This document shows positions 25,615 to 34,321 of a stretch of 64,000 nucleotides of DNA, in pieces; positions within the stretch are counted from its first letter, which is position 1; each line of letters starts with the position of its first letter. The notes below the pieces were generated by a model. It was not told where the DNA came from. It did no database searches and saw only the letters and a list, made by a program, of their open reading frames with translations. Position numbers and translations under genes: made by a program. Source of the stretch: Arcicella rigui (GTDB taxonomy: Bacteria; Bacteroidota; Bacteroidia; Cytophagales; Spirosomataceae); NCBI RefSeq assembly GCF_034929435.1, contig NZ_JAYFUM010000008.1, positions 124,001-188,000 of the forward strand, in the 5' to 3' direction.

Positions 25615-26651
25615 TTTTTCTTGGTGTTTTGTGTTAATTCTATGAGTAAAGCTGATAAACTAATAGAAGCCACGGCGATTTGCTCGTCGGCAGCTCCATA
25701 GTAGATATAAAGGCGGTCGTCAAAAACTACCGCACCTGTCGGAAAGCAAACATTATTTACTTCACCTTTCAATTCCCAAGTTTCTTCGGGTTTAAAAAGT
25801 GGATAAGGCAAGCGTGCTAATTCTATTTGTGGATTGTTAATGTCCAACAAAGCAGCACAAGCCGCATACACATAGCCGTTGATGCTATCTTTTACGCCAT
25901 GATAAATCAATAGCCAACCTTTTTCGGTTTCGATTGGTGGACAACCTCCTCCGATATAACTGGCTTCGTGTTCGTACTCAGGCTTTAATACGATGTTTTC
26001 GTCGAAGTGTAAAAAGTAATTTTGCCAATATTCAATAGTGAGTTCATTCAGGTTTTCAACTGCCACAACTATTTGCACGTCTGGCTTTATACGATGTAGA
26101 AAAAAGAGTTTTCCATTGATTCGTCTTGGGAAAAAAATTACATTTTTATCCCAAACTAAAACCTCGGGGTCTTCTTGGTGATATGTATTTTCATGCTGAT
26201 TGTAACGAACGTACTTGGTATTTAATACTCCTTTTGAACTCGACAAGCGACTAAATTCTTGGTAAGTGATTTGTGGTACTATCAATCCCAGTTTTTCCCA
26301 GACTACCAAGTCTTTGGAAGTCGCCAAAGCCCCCAAAGCATTCACGCCATCATAAGCGGTGTAAGTGAGGTAATACAAATCTTCAATTTTTACAATTCGT
26401 GGGTCTTCGATGCCATGAGACTCGTAGTCGAATTCTGGGAAAATCACAGGAGTATCACTTCGTTCTATTACTTCAAGAGCATTTTTGAGTTTACAATAAC
26501 CAACACTTGAATAATTTCCCTTACTGACCGCCCTATAAAATAAATGCACAAAATCCCCTACTCTGATGGCAGCAGGATTCAGTACTCCTTCGTTCTCGAA
26601 ACCATTGTTGGTTTTCTGGAGTAAAATACCTTCTTTCTTTACCTCTATCAT
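25611..26651 (-). CDS. GH130-type glycoside phosphorylase/hydrolase
   Basis: 346 aa five-bladed propeller of the GH130 kind. Landmarks are GVLNPAAIRVGDFVHLFYRA, the catalytic-type Asp in GIEDPRIVKIEDLYYLTYTAYDG, YIGGGCPPIETEKGWLLIYHG, and FPTGAVVFDDRLYIYYGAAD, each within the listed stretches. GH130 enzymes phosphorolyse or hydrolyse beta-mannosides. First gene of the two-gene operon, behind regulon promoter copy D. Homologues are sometimes mislabelled as pesticidal proteins; nothing here supports that. Confidence 0.9.
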   Translation of the reverse strand: MIEVKKEGILLQKTNNGFENEGVLNPAAIRVGDFVHLFYRAVSKGNYSSVGYCKLKNALEVIERSDTPVIFPEFDYESHGIEDPRIVKIEDLYYLTYTAYDGVNALGALATSKDLVVWEKLGLIVPQITYQEFSRLSSSKGVLNTKYVRYNQHENTYHQEDPEVLVWDKNVIFFPRRINGKLFFLHRIKPDVQIVVAVENLNELTIEYWQNYFLHFDENIVLKPEYEHEASYIGGGCPPIETEKGWLLIYHGVKDSINGYVYAACAALLDINNPQIELARLPYPLFKPEETWELKGEVNNVCFPTGAVVFDDRLYIYYGAADEQIAVASISLSALLIELTQNTKKK

Positions 26652-26732
26652 AATTTTATTCCCAGAATGAGTGGCTCAACTGGCTAATTAAACAGGTATT
26701 TTTCCAAGATTATCCTCAGCCTTAACCTTATG

Positions 26733-26801
26733 TAAAGTTGTTGGTTTTCAGGAAATAAGCTGTTATATAGTTTTGTGTAAAATTTATATTTTTCACACAT
26801 T
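26733..26801 (-). promoter_or_regulatory. Regulon promoter, copy D
   Basis: TAAAGTTG (26733, weakest -7 of the set), TTATATAGTT (26763), TTATATTTTT (26784) and CACACATT (26794). Predicted leader about 75 nt before GH130. Confidence 0.75.
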
Positions 26802-26819
26802 AAAGGATGGAAATTTCTT

Positions 26820-27016
26820 GACTTTAGGATTTTAGGACTTTAAGACTTTAGGAGGAAATAAGAAGTATGCAGGAAGAAAGAGAACAAATATAAGAGACCA
26901 TAAAAATCAGGAAGATGCAGTAAATAAAGGCTCTGATTTTGAAATATAAATGCTAAGATTTTAAAGTCCAAAATCTTAAAATCCTAAAGTCTTAAAGTCC
27001 AAAAATCCTAAAGTCC
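26820..27016. repeat. Two-armed word repeat (GACTTTAGG / CCTAAAGTC)
   Basis: The left arm (26820-26852) is built from ACTTTAGGA and ACTTTAAG words. The right arm's 26983-27015 part is its reverse complement with one mismatch in 33 bases, and more inverted words precede it from 26955. About 130 bp of unrelated AG-rich sequence lies between. The clearest case of this repeat style in the window. Confidence 0.8.
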
Positions 27017-27028
27017 CCCCCAAAAAAA

Positions 27029-27247
27029 CTAAAGTGAACTCCCTTTATGATTCGGCACATATTTTTTTAAAATACTTTCTAATGATTCATAATACTCTTT
27101 CAAATTTTTCAGCGTAATGTCCGGGTTTTCTTCATCTGGCATTGTTATTGGCATTTCTTCAATGTACTTTGATAGTTCTGGAAATTGCGACTTTATCGCC
27201 AAAGTTATCCTTAAAATATCTGCGTTCAATTCTGCTGCTGTTTTCAT
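27029..27247 (-). CDS. Small conserved hypothetical protein
   Basis: 72 aa, soluble and acidic with no signal peptide. It begins MKTAAELNADILRITLAIKS and contains a Pro-rich acidic linker (MPITMPDEENPD) and a helical end (LKEYYESLESILKKYV). Looks like a small helical regulator or toxin-antitoxin-sized protein, but I recognise no family and see no partner gene. A terminator at 27309-27340 separates it from the upstream barrel gene. Confidence 0.65.
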   Translation of the reverse strand: MKTAAELNADILRITLAIKSQFPELSKYIEEMPITMPDEENPDITLKNLKEYYESLESILKKYVPNHKGSSL

Positions 27248-27308
27248 AATCTTGAGATTTTATAATGTGAAATCATTTATTTGAAAAACTCTTAAAAGTG
27301 TGCTTCCG

Positions 27309-27340
27309 AAAAACAAAAAACACTCTCTAAAAAGAGAGCG
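27309..27340 (-). terminator. Terminator after the 27.5 kb barrel gene
   Basis: CACTCTCT (27321-27328) pairs with AGAGAGCG (27333-27340) around AAAA; on the minus strand a TTTTTTGTTTTT run follows. Confidence 0.8.
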
Positions 27341-27531
27341 TTTATGAACTACCTAACCACTGTATAAACGCTTTGCTTAAATAATTAACCAAACTGCTTA
27401 TTACCATAATAAACTAAAACTCCAATCCTTATTTTTAATATTTTTATCAAACAAGTAACACATTCATTTAAAGTAAAACACTAATTTTCAATACTTTAAA
27501 TAAAAAATCACATTACTCATTCTTCATTTTT

Positions 27532-28143
27532 TTATTCCCCACTTATCGGAAAGCTAACGCCTACATTCAAGCTAAAAGCCACATTGTGATAACTATTGCT
27601 ATTGTTTTTTGAAACATCTGTGAAACTTTTGGCAAAACCAGCATCAAAATTTATCCAAGTACTTGGCATAATGCGATAGTTAAAGCCCAGTCCAACTTGT
27701 CCGCCAAGGTCAAAAGTGTTGTAAGCGTGCGTTCCGTCTGGTCTTAAAATTTCATTACCATTTTCATCTTTTGCTTTCAGTAATGTTCCTAAATAAGGCC
27801 CAGCATAAACCTTTGGACGAAACTCACTGCCATTGTCTCCGAAGTAATAAATGGCAGAAAGCGGAATTTGTATATAGTGAAGTTTAACGACTTTTGACGA
27901 ATTTGAAAAAGCTGTTCCCAGTTGTGAGTATAAAATTTTTGCTCCGATACCCAAATGCTCATCAACGCTGTAATTGGCAAACCCTCCGCCTGAAATACCT
28001 GCAATACTTTTGGTGTTGGGTAACGAATTAATCGTTGCCAAATTAGCTCCAACAATTGGGCCGACTGATAATGATTGTGCCGTAACAATTTTTGAATTGA
28101 CAAATAGTAATGCAGACAGTAACATAATTTTCTTTAACATCAT
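27532..28143 (-). CDS. Outer-membrane beta-barrel protein (OMP_b-brl family)
   Basis: 203 aa with a signal peptide ending near TAQS (residue ~23). Strands are typical of PorT-like barrels: LSVGPIVGANLATI, GIGAKILYSQLGTAF, HYIQIPLSAIYYFG, KVYAGPYLGTLLKA, and a terminal strand near FSLNVGVSFPIS. It resembles the 19585 barrel in design. Driven by regulon promoter copy E. Cargo unknown. Confidence 0.85.
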   Translation of the reverse strand: MMLKKIMLLSALLFVNSKIVTAQSLSVGPIVGANLATINSLPNTKSIAGISGGGFANYSVDEHLGIGAKILYSQLGTAFSNSSKVVKLHYIQIPLSAIYYFGDNGSEFRPKVYAGPYLGTLLKAKDENGNEILRPDGTHAYNTFDLGGQVGLGFNYRIMPSTWINFDAGFAKSFTDVSKNNSNSYHNVAFSLNVGVSFPISGE

Positions 28144-28229
28144 CTTTGAGTTTTAAATAGCTTTCACTTATTGCTAAGTGTTTGAAGTAGTTTTTTTATC
28201 AGTTGATAAACATTGTCAACTACTTATCT

Positions 28230-28298
28230 CAAAGGTCTTACTATTCTGTTGCGAATGTGTTACACAATTCTGGAAGAGACTTACATCATTCACAGATT
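28230..28298 (-). promoter_or_regulatory. Regulon promoter, copy E
   Basis: CAAAGGTC (28230), TTACACAATT (28260), TTACATCATT (28281) and CACAGATT (28291). Its far edge lies about 20 bp from the MlaD stop. Predicted leader about 80 nt. Confidence 0.8.
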
Positions 28299-28318
28299 AC
28301 TATTTTTGATTGATACAT

Positions 28319-29314
28319 TTATTCGTCAATTTTTGCTTTCTCTTTTTTTCTGAAAAAACCTCTTAACAAGAAATTATGTTGAATGGCTTCTAAATCTTCA
28401 TCCAATTTCTGACTACTGGTTTCTGCATTTTTAAAAGTTTTTTTCAGCAAACTTGCTGACAGAGAATCATTTAACAAAAGTCCAAGTACATTATCTTTTT
28501 GTTCAAGTCGCTTCCCTATCGCTTGTGCATTTTTAGAAAACTTTTCTACGGATAAAGAGGCATTTCTTAAATGAACAGAGGCATTTTTCATGTTTTTATA
28601 GATAGAAGTATCCGTCACAAAACTGTTTATGGAACTCCCTTGCGTATTCAACTTCTGTGAGAAAAGATGTAGATTGGTCAATGTTCCTTTGGTTTCTAAA
28701 GAAGTTTCATTGAAATTGCTAACCGTTGTTTCCATTTTGTCAACGGTTTTCATCAACTTCAACGCTAAAGTTGGGTCATTCAACAAAATTCCTAAAGAGC
28801 CTTTTCCTTGATTCAGTTTGTTACTTATACTTTTAAAATCATTGGTTATTTCCAACAGATTTTTATTGTTTGCCTGTAAGGTGGTCATCATCGCTTCGGT
28901 CGTTTGTGTATGTTCTACCGATAAAAAGTCTCCTTTTTCAATTTGGGGTTTACGAGCATCTCCGCCATAAATAACAATGATTTTATTACCGATTAAACCA
29001 TCCGAACCGATTTTGGCTTTTGCTCCTTGATGAATATGAGATTCTGCTTCTCTATCAATATTCATTATTACTTGTACTTGTGTATTTCCGTAGAAAGTTA
29101 TTTTTTTTACTGTCCCCACTTTTACACCCGAAAACCAAATATTTCCGCCCGCTTGTAAGCCTTCGACATCATCAAAAATGGCATTGATGGTAAAAGTACT
29201 TACGAAGGTTTTCTTTTGTCCGCCCAAAGTAAAAATGGCAAGTAAAAGTATTCCCAGCCCAATAAATATAAAAATTCCAACAATAATAGGACGCTTATTT
29301 TTCGATGAGTTCAT
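28319..29314 (-). CDS. MlaD/MCE-family substrate-binding protein
   Basis: 331 aa: one N-terminal membrane anchor (IVGIFIFIGLGILLLAIFTL), an MCE domain at about 38-120 (VEGLQAGGNIWFSGVKVGTV, then AKIGSDGLIGNKIIVI), and a long helical tail with Asn/Leu heptads (LNQGKGSLGILLNDPTL) of the kind that builds a periplasmic channel. Third member of an MlaE-F-D operon; overlaps the ATPase gene by 20 bp. Mla systems shuttle phospholipids between inner and outer membranes. Confidence 0.92.
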   Translation of the reverse strand: MNSSKNKRPIIVGIFIFIGLGILLLAIFTLGGQKKTFVSTFTINAIFDDVEGLQAGGNIWFSGVKVGTVKKITFYGNTQVQVIMNIDREAESHIHQGAKAKIGSDGLIGNKIIVIYGGDARKPQIEKGDFLSVEHTQTTEAMMTTLQANNKNLLEITNDFKSISNKLNQGKGSLGILLNDPTLALKLMKTVDKMETTVSNFNETSLETKGTLTNLHLFSQKLNTQGSSINSFVTDTSIYKNMKNASVHLRNASLSVEKFSKNAQAIGKRLEQKDNVLGLLLNDSLSASLLKKTFKNAETSSQKLDEDLEAIQHNFLLRGFFRKKEKAKIDE

Positions 29315-30095
29315 CAGTTTTTATAAAATTATAATCGTAAAAGGCTTTTACATTTTCATCATCAGAAGTAAATACTTCGTCAAAACTTCCAGAGGTCAGA
29401 AACGTACCATCAACAATCATGGCTACTTTGTTGGCTGTCTTTTTGGCACAAGTTAAATCGTGGGTGATAATGATGGCACTGGTATTATATTTTTTTTGAA
29501 CTTTCAAAATCAGGTTGTTGATGTCAATACTCGTGATTGGGTCGAGCCCAGCGGTAGGTTCATCGTAAAGCATAATTTCAGGTTTCAAAATCAAGGTTCG
29601 AGCTATTCCGATACGTTTTCTTTGTCCGCCCGAAAGTTCAGAAGGCATTTGATTAAGCGTTTGCGACAGCCCCACTTCACTGAGTACTTCTTCGATAGCG
29701 TACTTTACTTCTTTCTCGCCTAAATGTCTTTTATTCCTGACCAAGGGAAATGATAAATTTTCTTTCACACTCATACTATCGTACAAGGCACTATTTTGAA
29801 AAGAAAAACCGATTTTCATCCGCAATGCTTGCAAAGCTTCCGGGCCGATTTTATCAATTTCTTGTCCTAATACTTCTACTTTGCCTTCATCGGGTTTTAG
29901 CAAGCCTGAAATAATTTTTATTAGCACCGATTTTCCACTCCCCGACCGCCCCAGTACGGCTAAATTTTCACCCTTGACAATATCTAAGTCGATATTTTTC
30001 AAGACATTAAGACTTCCGAAGGATTTTTTCAAACCTCTTGTACGAATCACACATTCGTTATTAGGGTAACTTTGTGATGCTAAAGAATTCATCAT
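29295..30095 (-). CDS. Mla-type ABC transporter ATP-binding protein
   Basis: 266 aa. Walker A GRSGSGKS, Q-loop FQNSALYDSM, signature LSGGQRKRIGIART, Walker B IMLYDEPTAGLDP and the His switch IITHDL are all intact. The sequence after the Walker B (TAGLDPITS) and SALYDSM are typical of MlaF. It powers the MlaE permease. Gene order E, F, D is the usual one. Confidence 0.94.
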   Translation of the reverse strand: MMNSLASQSYPNNECVIRTRGLKKSFGSLNVLKNIDLDIVKGENLAVLGRSGSGKSVLIKIISGLLKPDEGKVEVLGQEIDKIGPEALQALRMKIGFSFQNSALYDSMSVKENLSFPLVRNKRHLGEKEVKYAIEEVLSEVGLSQTLNQMPSELSGGQRKRIGIARTLILKPEIMLYDEPTAGLDPITSIDINNLILKVQKKYNTSAIIITHDLTCAKKTANKVAMIVDGTFLTSGSFDEVFTSDDENVKAFYDYNFIKTDELIEK

Positions 30096-30146
30096 AAAAA
30101 TTAAATATTGAATAGTGATTGAGTAAAAAATTGATAAGAAAAATCC

Positions 30147-30929
30147 TTAACGAATGGCATTTATAAGCTGAACAATGATGATTTCTTCAATAAAAACCAT
30201 GAACATCGCCATTACTACGGCAGTATTGGCAGCTTTCCCAACGCCCTGAGTACCATTTTCGGCATTATAACCCTGATAACAACCAGCTATTCCGATGGTA
30301 AAACCAAAACAAAATGCCTTGAAGACAAAAGCGAAAAAATCTAAGAACGTAATGGTACTAAAAGCACTCTGAAAGAAAGAATTGAAACTGGTTGCTTCGT
30401 TTTGATGAACATTCATAAACGAACCCAACATACCCACAAAACCTGTATAAATTACCAAAATCGGTAACATCAACGTAATAGCTGTAACTCTGGTGACAAC
30501 CAAAAATTTAAAAGGATTAGTTGCCGATACTTCCATGGCATCAATTTGTTCAGTTACTCGCATTGAACCCAACTCTGCTCCCATATTCGAGCCTACTTTT
30601 CCTGCGGCAATCAGTGCCGTTACCAAAGGGGCTAAAGCCTTAATGATAGCAATTGAAACCAAAGATGGCAACCAAGAACTCGCACCAAAATTTGAAAGAG
30701 AAGGTCGTGATTGCTTCGTAAAAACAATTCCCGTAATAAAACCCGTAAGCGAAACTAAAGGCAGTGATTTATAACCTACCACATAACATTGTGCAATAAT
30801 TTCTTTCCATTCAAAAGGTGGCGAAAACGCTTCTCTGAAAAAATGAAGAATAAAAACACAAACATCATAAATACCCTGAAAGAAAGCATCTGCTTTTTGT
30901 GAAATAACAAAGGTGTTTTTGTGGTTCAT
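30147..30929 (-). CDS. MlaE-type ABC transporter permease
   Basis: 260 aa with five to six membrane segments. Family landmarks are GFITGIVFTKQSRPSL, the conserved AGKVGSNMGAELGSMRVTEQIDAMEV block (about 128-153), and GCYQGYNAENGTQGVGKAANTAVV (about 215-238), given here by location. It forms the inner-membrane channel of the lipid transporter. First gene of the Mla operon, following the 31.0 kb word repeat. Confidence 0.94.
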   Translation of the reverse strand: MNHKNTFVISQKADAFFQGIYDVCVFILHFFREAFSPPFEWKEIIAQCYVVGYKSLPLVSLTGFITGIVFTKQSRPSLSNFGASSWLPSLVSIAIIKALAPLVTALIAAGKVGSNMGAELGSMRVTEQIDAMEVSATNPFKFLVVTRVTAITLMLPILVIYTGFVGMLGSFMNVHQNEATSFNSFFQSAFSTITFLDFFAFVFKAFCFGFTIGIAGCYQGYNAENGTQGVGKAANTAVVMAMFMVFIEEIIIVQLINAIR

Positions 30930-30938
30930 GTTTTTTTT

Positions 30939-31060
30939 AGCTGTGAGCTTTGAGCCGTGAGCTATAAGCTTACAGCTTTGAGTTTTTCTGTATCCAGCCT
31001 TTGTATGTAACTTTACTGATTAAAAATTTTAAAGACAGCTCAAAGCTCAAAGCTCAAAGC
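30939..31060. repeat. Two-armed word repeat (GAGCTTTGAGC) reaching into a coding end
   Basis: The left arm at 30939-30982 iterates GAGCTTTGAGC, GTGAGC and TAAGCTTACAGC; the right arm at 31036-31060 is three inverted CTCAAAG units. The right arm supplies the last codons and stop of the L,D-transpeptidase gene (GFEL then TGA at 31047-31049). It resembles a terminator at scale, but the arms pair only by words. Confidence 0.65.
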
Positions 31061-32732
31061 CATAAATTCGCTTCATCAACTGCTCATCTAAATGATAAAT
31101 ATCGTTTCTGAAATTTAGGTCGCCTTCTTCGTCCACCCAAGCGGTAAAGTAGGCGATATACACAGGAAAATTCGGGCGAATATTTACCCACTTTTCTTTA
31201 TCCGTGGCTAAAACTTTATCTATTTTTTCTTCATCCCAATCGCCCGTTTTTTGCAAAAGATATAATGCCAATTGCTTCGGATTTTCAACCCGAATACAGC
31301 CATGACTAAATGCTCTTTTACTTTCTCCAAATAAATTTTTTGAAGGCGTATCGTGTAAGTAAATATTGAAATTATTCGGAAAAAGAAACTTTATTCTTCC
31401 CAAAGCATTGTCTTTCCCCGGTTTTTGTCGGAAAGTAAAAGGAACATTCTCCTTAAAATCTTTCCAATGGATACTCGAAGCATCTATCACATTATCACCC
31501 GAAAGTACTTCCATATTGTTTTTACGGAGGTAATTCGGATTTCGTTGGAGATGTGGTAAAATTTCATTCTTACCAATACTCATCGGAACGCCCCAATAGG
31601 GATTCAACACAATATTTGAAAGGTTTCCTTTAAAAATTGATGTCTTTGTCGCTGCTTTTCCTACTACCACATTGGTTTTCCAAAGTTGTTTTGAATTTTC
31701 AAAATAGTGTAGTGTAAACTCAGGAATATTGACCAAAATATAATCTTCTTCCATTTTTACAGGAATCCAACGCAAACGCTCCATATTCACCATAATTTGC
31801 TGAATCCTAAAATCAATCGGGCGATTCAGTTCGGTCAGTGTATTTTGGTCTAAAACACCATTGGCATTCAAACCCATTCTTCTTTGAAAATGCTTGAGTG
31901 CAAGGGCTAAAGTATCAGTAAAAAGTATAGAATTATCATTTTGTGCAAGGTCTTGAGTAGCAAGTAAGTGTTTTTTTAAGATTAATAAACATGAATCTTG
32001 TTCACCTAAAGTCAAACGTTTTTTATCAAAACTAATGGGTTGAAAACCACCTTCTCGCTCAATCGAGCGGTAAAGTCTAAGTTTTTCTTTTAACCTTAAA
32101 TAATAAACGTTCAAAGGTTCGTCGAACACGGCATTAGGTTGTATCGACACCAATGAGTCAAGTAAAGCTTGGTAATTTTTCTTATTTCGTGGAATAAACC
32201 ACTGAAGCTTTGAAGGATTTTCTTGAATACCCTCGTACTCTTTTTGAGCGTGCTTGAAAAAACTTGTCGTCAGTAATATTTCTAATTGCTGAGTTTGGCG
32301 ATTATTGGCTTGAAAAGCTTTTTTATCACGCTTCACAGCCCGAATCAAAGTATCTAAAAGAGCATAATTGAGACTATTATCTGCAAAATCGTGTCTGTAA
32401 TTTTCTAATTGTTTATAAAAAACTGGCACAGCCAAAGCCATTCCTTTGGTAGTAAACCAAGCATAATGGTAATTTCTTCTTTCATAAAATGTCTTTACTT
32501 CTTTTTGAAGTGAATCGGACTCTGAAAAACTTGTAAAAAATGCCTTGAGGTCTTGTTCGTTCAAAACAAAGGAAAGTTTTTGGGGTAAAACCTGACTTTG
32601 AAGCGAATCACTCTCTATTGGATTTTCTGTATTGTCTTTTGAATGACGGCATTCCACTAACAACAATGCCATACAAATAGCAATCCAACAGAGTAATACT
32701 GTCATTTTTCTAAAAGCGTATTTATCTTTCAT
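31047..32732 (-). CDS. L,D-transpeptidase, YcbB-like
   Basis: 561 aa. N-terminal membrane anchor or lipoprotein-like signal (ICMALLLVECRHS; Cys at about 28), a long scaffold, a peptidoglycan-binding domain near 270-310 (LKHFQRRMGLNANGVLDQNTL), and a YkuD catalytic domain near 335-510 with HDTPSK and the active-site SHGCIRVENP. These enzymes make 3-3 crosslinks in peptidoglycan and are typical of envelope stress. Its final codons lie in the word repeat. 55 bp after the next L,D-transpeptidase gene. Confidence 0.92.
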   Translation of the reverse strand: MKDKYAFRKMTVLLCWIAICMALLLVECRHSKDNTENPIESDSLQSQVLPQKLSFVLNEQDLKAFFTSFSESDSLQKEVKTFYERRNYHYAWFTTKGMALAVPVFYKQLENYRHDFADNSLNYALLDTLIRAVKRDKKAFQANNRQTQQLEILLTTSFFKHAQKEYEGIQENPSKLQWFIPRNKKNYQALLDSLVSIQPNAVFDEPLNVYYLRLKEKLRLYRSIEREGGFQPISFDKKRLTLGEQDSCLLILKKHLLATQDLAQNDNSILFTDTLALALKHFQRRMGLNANGVLDQNTLTELNRPIDFRIQQIMVNMERLRWIPVKMEEDYILVNIPEFTLHYFENSKQLWKTNVVVGKAATKTSIFKGNLSNIVLNPYWGVPMSIGKNEILPHLQRNPNYLRKNNMEVLSGDNVIDASSIHWKDFKENVPFTFRQKPGKDNALGRIKFLFPNNFNIYLHDTPSKNLFGESKRAFSHGCIRVENPKQLALYLLQKTGDWDEEKIDKVLATDKEKWVNIRPNFPVYIAYFTAWVDEEGDLNFRNDIYHLDEQLMKRIYGFEL

Positions 32733-32787
32733 AGCAAAACAGAGGAAAAAAGGTTGTCGCTACCGCTGTTTTAGGGCAAGTCGTAGT

Positions 32788-33411
32788 CTAACTATGAATA
32801 TACAACAAACTTCCGTTCGCTAAAACAGGTACTACTTTGGGAATAAGGTCTTGTGGCAATGCCGGACAGCCAAAACTACGTCCACAACGACCAAACTGCT
32901 GTACAAAAGAAGGACTCACATAAGACGCACCATGAATAATGATTTCTCGACGGCGTGCATTATCATTCACTCCTTTTTCTAAACCAAGCAACAGCAGAGC
33001 AAGTCCGTGTTTTGGGCTTTGGATGGGAGTTCCAACCAAATAAAACCCTAAACTACTTTGGTGCGACTCCATTTTGTTGGAAAATGAACGAGCAATATTA
33101 TCGCCCGATTTTTTACCATGAGCTACCAAAGATGAAAAGAGTAATTTTTTTTGAGCAAGGTCAATCACAAAAAAGCGTTCAACCGATGAAGGAAGGGCAA
33201 AATCAACAATGGTAATGATTGGTTTGGTAGGATGAAATTTCTGATAACCTTTCAATGATTGCTGAAATGCCTCATAACTCACCAAGCCTTTAAGCTGACA
33301 ATCGTTATACAATTGTTGAGTTTCATCAACTTCTTTAACGATTGTTACGGTTGAAGTATCGGCAAAACTAATATTTAGTAAAAAAGAAATTATCTGAAAG
33401 AATATTATCAT
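32788..33411 (-). CDS. L,D-transpeptidase catalytic-domain (YkuD_2) protein
   Basis: 207 aa with an N-terminal signal peptide (MIIFFQIISFLLNISFA). The catalytic part holds FFVIDLAQKKLLFSSLVAHG, the HGASYVS histidine and the RSFGCPAL cysteine motif of the murein L,D-transpeptidase catalytic family, which is shorter than YcbB. It is next to a YcbB-like enzyme, so two wall-modifying enzymes sit in the same series. It may be hydrolytic or transpeptidase; sequence alone does not say. Confidence 0.87.
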   Translation of the reverse strand: MIIFFQIISFLLNISFADTSTVTIVKEVDETQQLYNDCQLKGLVSYEAFQQSLKGYQKFHPTKPIITIVDFALPSSVERFFVIDLAQKKLLFSSLVAHGKKSGDNIARSFSNKMESHQSSLGFYLVGTPIQSPKHGLALLLLGLEKGVNDNARRREIIIHGASYVSPSFVQQFGRCGRSFGCPALPQDLIPKVVPVLANGSLLYIHS

Positions 33412-33505
33412 ATTTTCTACAATTATGAGTATCGTTTTAACTACAACAGGAATAAGCTCATTATCATTGCATTAGATTGAATATTGTTTCGATAAATTCA
33501 TCTTA

Positions 33506-34216
33506 CTAATCTAAAAATTCATCCGCTTGAGCCATTGCTTCACTGCTGTACAAAGCCACTTCATAATCGACCAATAATTCATTTTCAACCATCCAAACAC
33601 CTGGTGCGTTCCAAGCAATGCGTGAAGCCTCATCTTTTTGATACCAAGATTGTACTTTTCCTGTTAGCGTAACTTTATGCCCCGTCACGGTTACAATAAT
33701 GTCTTCATCATCAATTGCCCAATTTCGTCTCAATGCACTTTCAATATCTCTTTGTTCAATATCATCATGGGTTTCAGATTTGATTAAGATATGGTTATTT
33801 ACTCCTTTTACCCCTAACAGGTTTTTCACAATTCGCATGATAGCTACTTTTTGGTAATGCCAAGGTAATTCGCCATCCATGCTTACAATTCCGTTTTCTA
33901 CCTTTACTTTTACCTTTCCTTTGGGTATTTCCCAATTACCCTCAAAAGCATTTATCACTTCCTTCGCAATTTCGACATCATTCTTTTGAGTTTGATTTTC
34001 ACCAAACTGTACTTGAATGGTTTCTACCACCACTTTTACACCTGCAACATTTTTAGCGGCCTTTTCAGCCTCTAATTTTTTTGCGTAACTATCCACAGTT
34101 CCAGAAAGTGTAACAATACCATCCTTCACCGTCACTCCAATTTCTGCGGCATTCAACAAACGCTCCCATTTAATGGCATTCTGAACGTCCTTTTGTAAAT
34201 CTTCATTAGTTTTCAT
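33506..34216 (-). CDS. Triple BON-domain protein
   Basis: 236 aa with no signal peptide. Three BON modules at about 5-75, 78-148 and 152-222, each with the pattern of an alpha helix, a Val-rich strand and a glycine (VTVKDGIVTLSGTVDSYAKK, VKVENGIVSMDGELPWHYQK, VTVTGHKVTLTGKVQSWYQK). BON proteins bind membranes and are induced in osmotic or envelope stress (OsmY-like). No signal, so it is probably cytoplasmic. Part of the 35.0-31.0 kb series. Confidence 0.9.
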   Translation of the reverse strand: MKTNEDLQKDVQNAIKWERLLNAAEIGVTVKDGIVTLSGTVDSYAKKLEAEKAAKNVAGVKVVVETIQVQFGENQTQKNDVEIAKEVINAFEGNWEIPKGKVKVKVENGIVSMDGELPWHYQKVAIMRIVKNLLGVKGVNNHILIKSETHDDIEQRDIESALRRNWAIDDEDIIVTVTGHKVTLTGKVQSWYQKDEASRIAWNAPGVWMVENELLVDYEVALYSSEAMAQADEFLD

Positions 34217-34321
34217 TTTTTTGTTTTGTTATAATAAAATATGTTTGAAGTACAGACCTATTAAAAAACAATACTAAATTTAGAAATGACATTTAAAGTT
34301 TGAATGCCTTCATGATTCAAA

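Noticed and set aside
25611..26651. Pesticidal (Cry-like) protein label.
   Set aside because: Sequence has GH130 propeller motifs and no toxin feature.
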